Origin: an uncultured Flavobacteriales bacterium
Lineage (GTDB): Bacteria > Bacteroidota > Bacteroidia > Flavobacteriales_D > Sanyastnellaceae
NCBI GenBank assembly: GCA_913057815.1
Contig: CAJXOV010000141.1
Location: forward strand, 1 to 6,301
DNA: 6,301 nt
Direction of reading: 5' to 3'
Shown here piece by piece: positions 6,276 to 6,301 of the stretch. The notes below the pieces were generated by a model. That model had not been told where the DNA came from. It searched no databases and worked only from the letters and a program-made list of their open reading frames with translations. How positions within the stretch are numbered: position 1 is the first letter of the stretch; each line of letters starts with the position of its first letter. The translations under genes were made by a program, and so were the position numbers.

Positions 6276-6301
6276 ATGCTTGAATTTCTAGATGAGCCAA
6301 T
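6276..6301 (+). CDS. Possible 5' end of a divergent gene, cut by the window edge
   Basis: ATG at 6276 opens a frame reading MLEFLDEP that runs off the window. It is preceded by an A-rich AAGAAATA context and by GAGG at 6261-6264, about 11 bases upstream, either of which could help initiation. Only eight codons are visible, so product and reality are undetermined. Confidence 0.25.

Noticed and set aside
6166..6300. 44-codon open minus-strand frame running in from the window edge and stopping at 6166-6168, which could be the end of an upstream gene
   Set aside because: Its composition (many Arg/Lys/Leu/Gln, no Gly, hardly any acidic residues) does not look like a real protein end, and an open run of this length is not rare by chance. 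Not settled without sequence past 6301.
1..6301. CRISPR arrays, tRNA/rRNA genes, insertion sequences and attachment sites
   Set aside because: No regularly spaced direct repeats, cloverleaf-like segments, transposase genes or terminal inverted repeats were seen. The Tn5 mosaic end at 29-47 comes from library preparation and is not a natural transposon.

Overview
The window looks like one end of a metagenome- or genome-assembly contig from a Bacteroidota bacterium (Flavobacteriia-like, low GC). Three things point that way: a giant secreted protein carrying a type B type IX secretion (T9SS) C-terminal sorting domain, a Bacteroidota-style Omp85 protein with a GGANGIRAW loop motif, and the lack of clear Shine-Dalgarno sites. 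Genus cannot be read from the sequence.

Layout. Bases 1-47 are not genomic. They are an Illumina Nextera P7-side adapter (tail of P7, an 8-base i7 index, and the transposase adapter with its 19-base mosaic end). Genomic sequence starts at 48. From 48 to 876 (+) lies the 3' part of a BamA/TamA-family (TamL-like) outer-membrane beta-barrel gene, cut by the contig end. After 38 bases comes a complete metallo-beta-lactamase-fold hydrolase gene (915-1760, +) with a full set of predicted zinc ligands. After only 14 more bases the convergent gene at 1775-6136 (-) ends. It encodes a 1453-residue exported protein: signal peptide, DUF7948-like N-terminal domain, seven SBBP-type propeller repeats, six PKD domains, two Ig-like modules and a type B T9SS sorting domain. 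Bases 6137-6275 are an upstream intergenic region, and a possible divergent gene may begin at 6276.

How they fit together. The barrel protein belongs to outer-membrane biogenesis. The hydrolase is probably a cytoplasmic enzyme that may be co-transcribed with it. The large protein is a cell-surface or secreted adhesin/scaffold-like product exported by Sec and then T9SS. It is transcribed towards the other two, and nothing in the sequence links its function to theirs.

Most notable signals: (1) a 567-residue stretch of the large protein (residues 712-1278) contains no lysine or arginine but about 110 Asp/Glu; (2) every PKD and Ig-like module has one cysteine pair at nearly constant spacing; (3) an adapter-derived false N-terminus would be attached to the first gene by naive gene calling. 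No convincing undescribed multi-gene system is visible; the gene families are known and the novelty lies in the composition and architecture of the giant protein.
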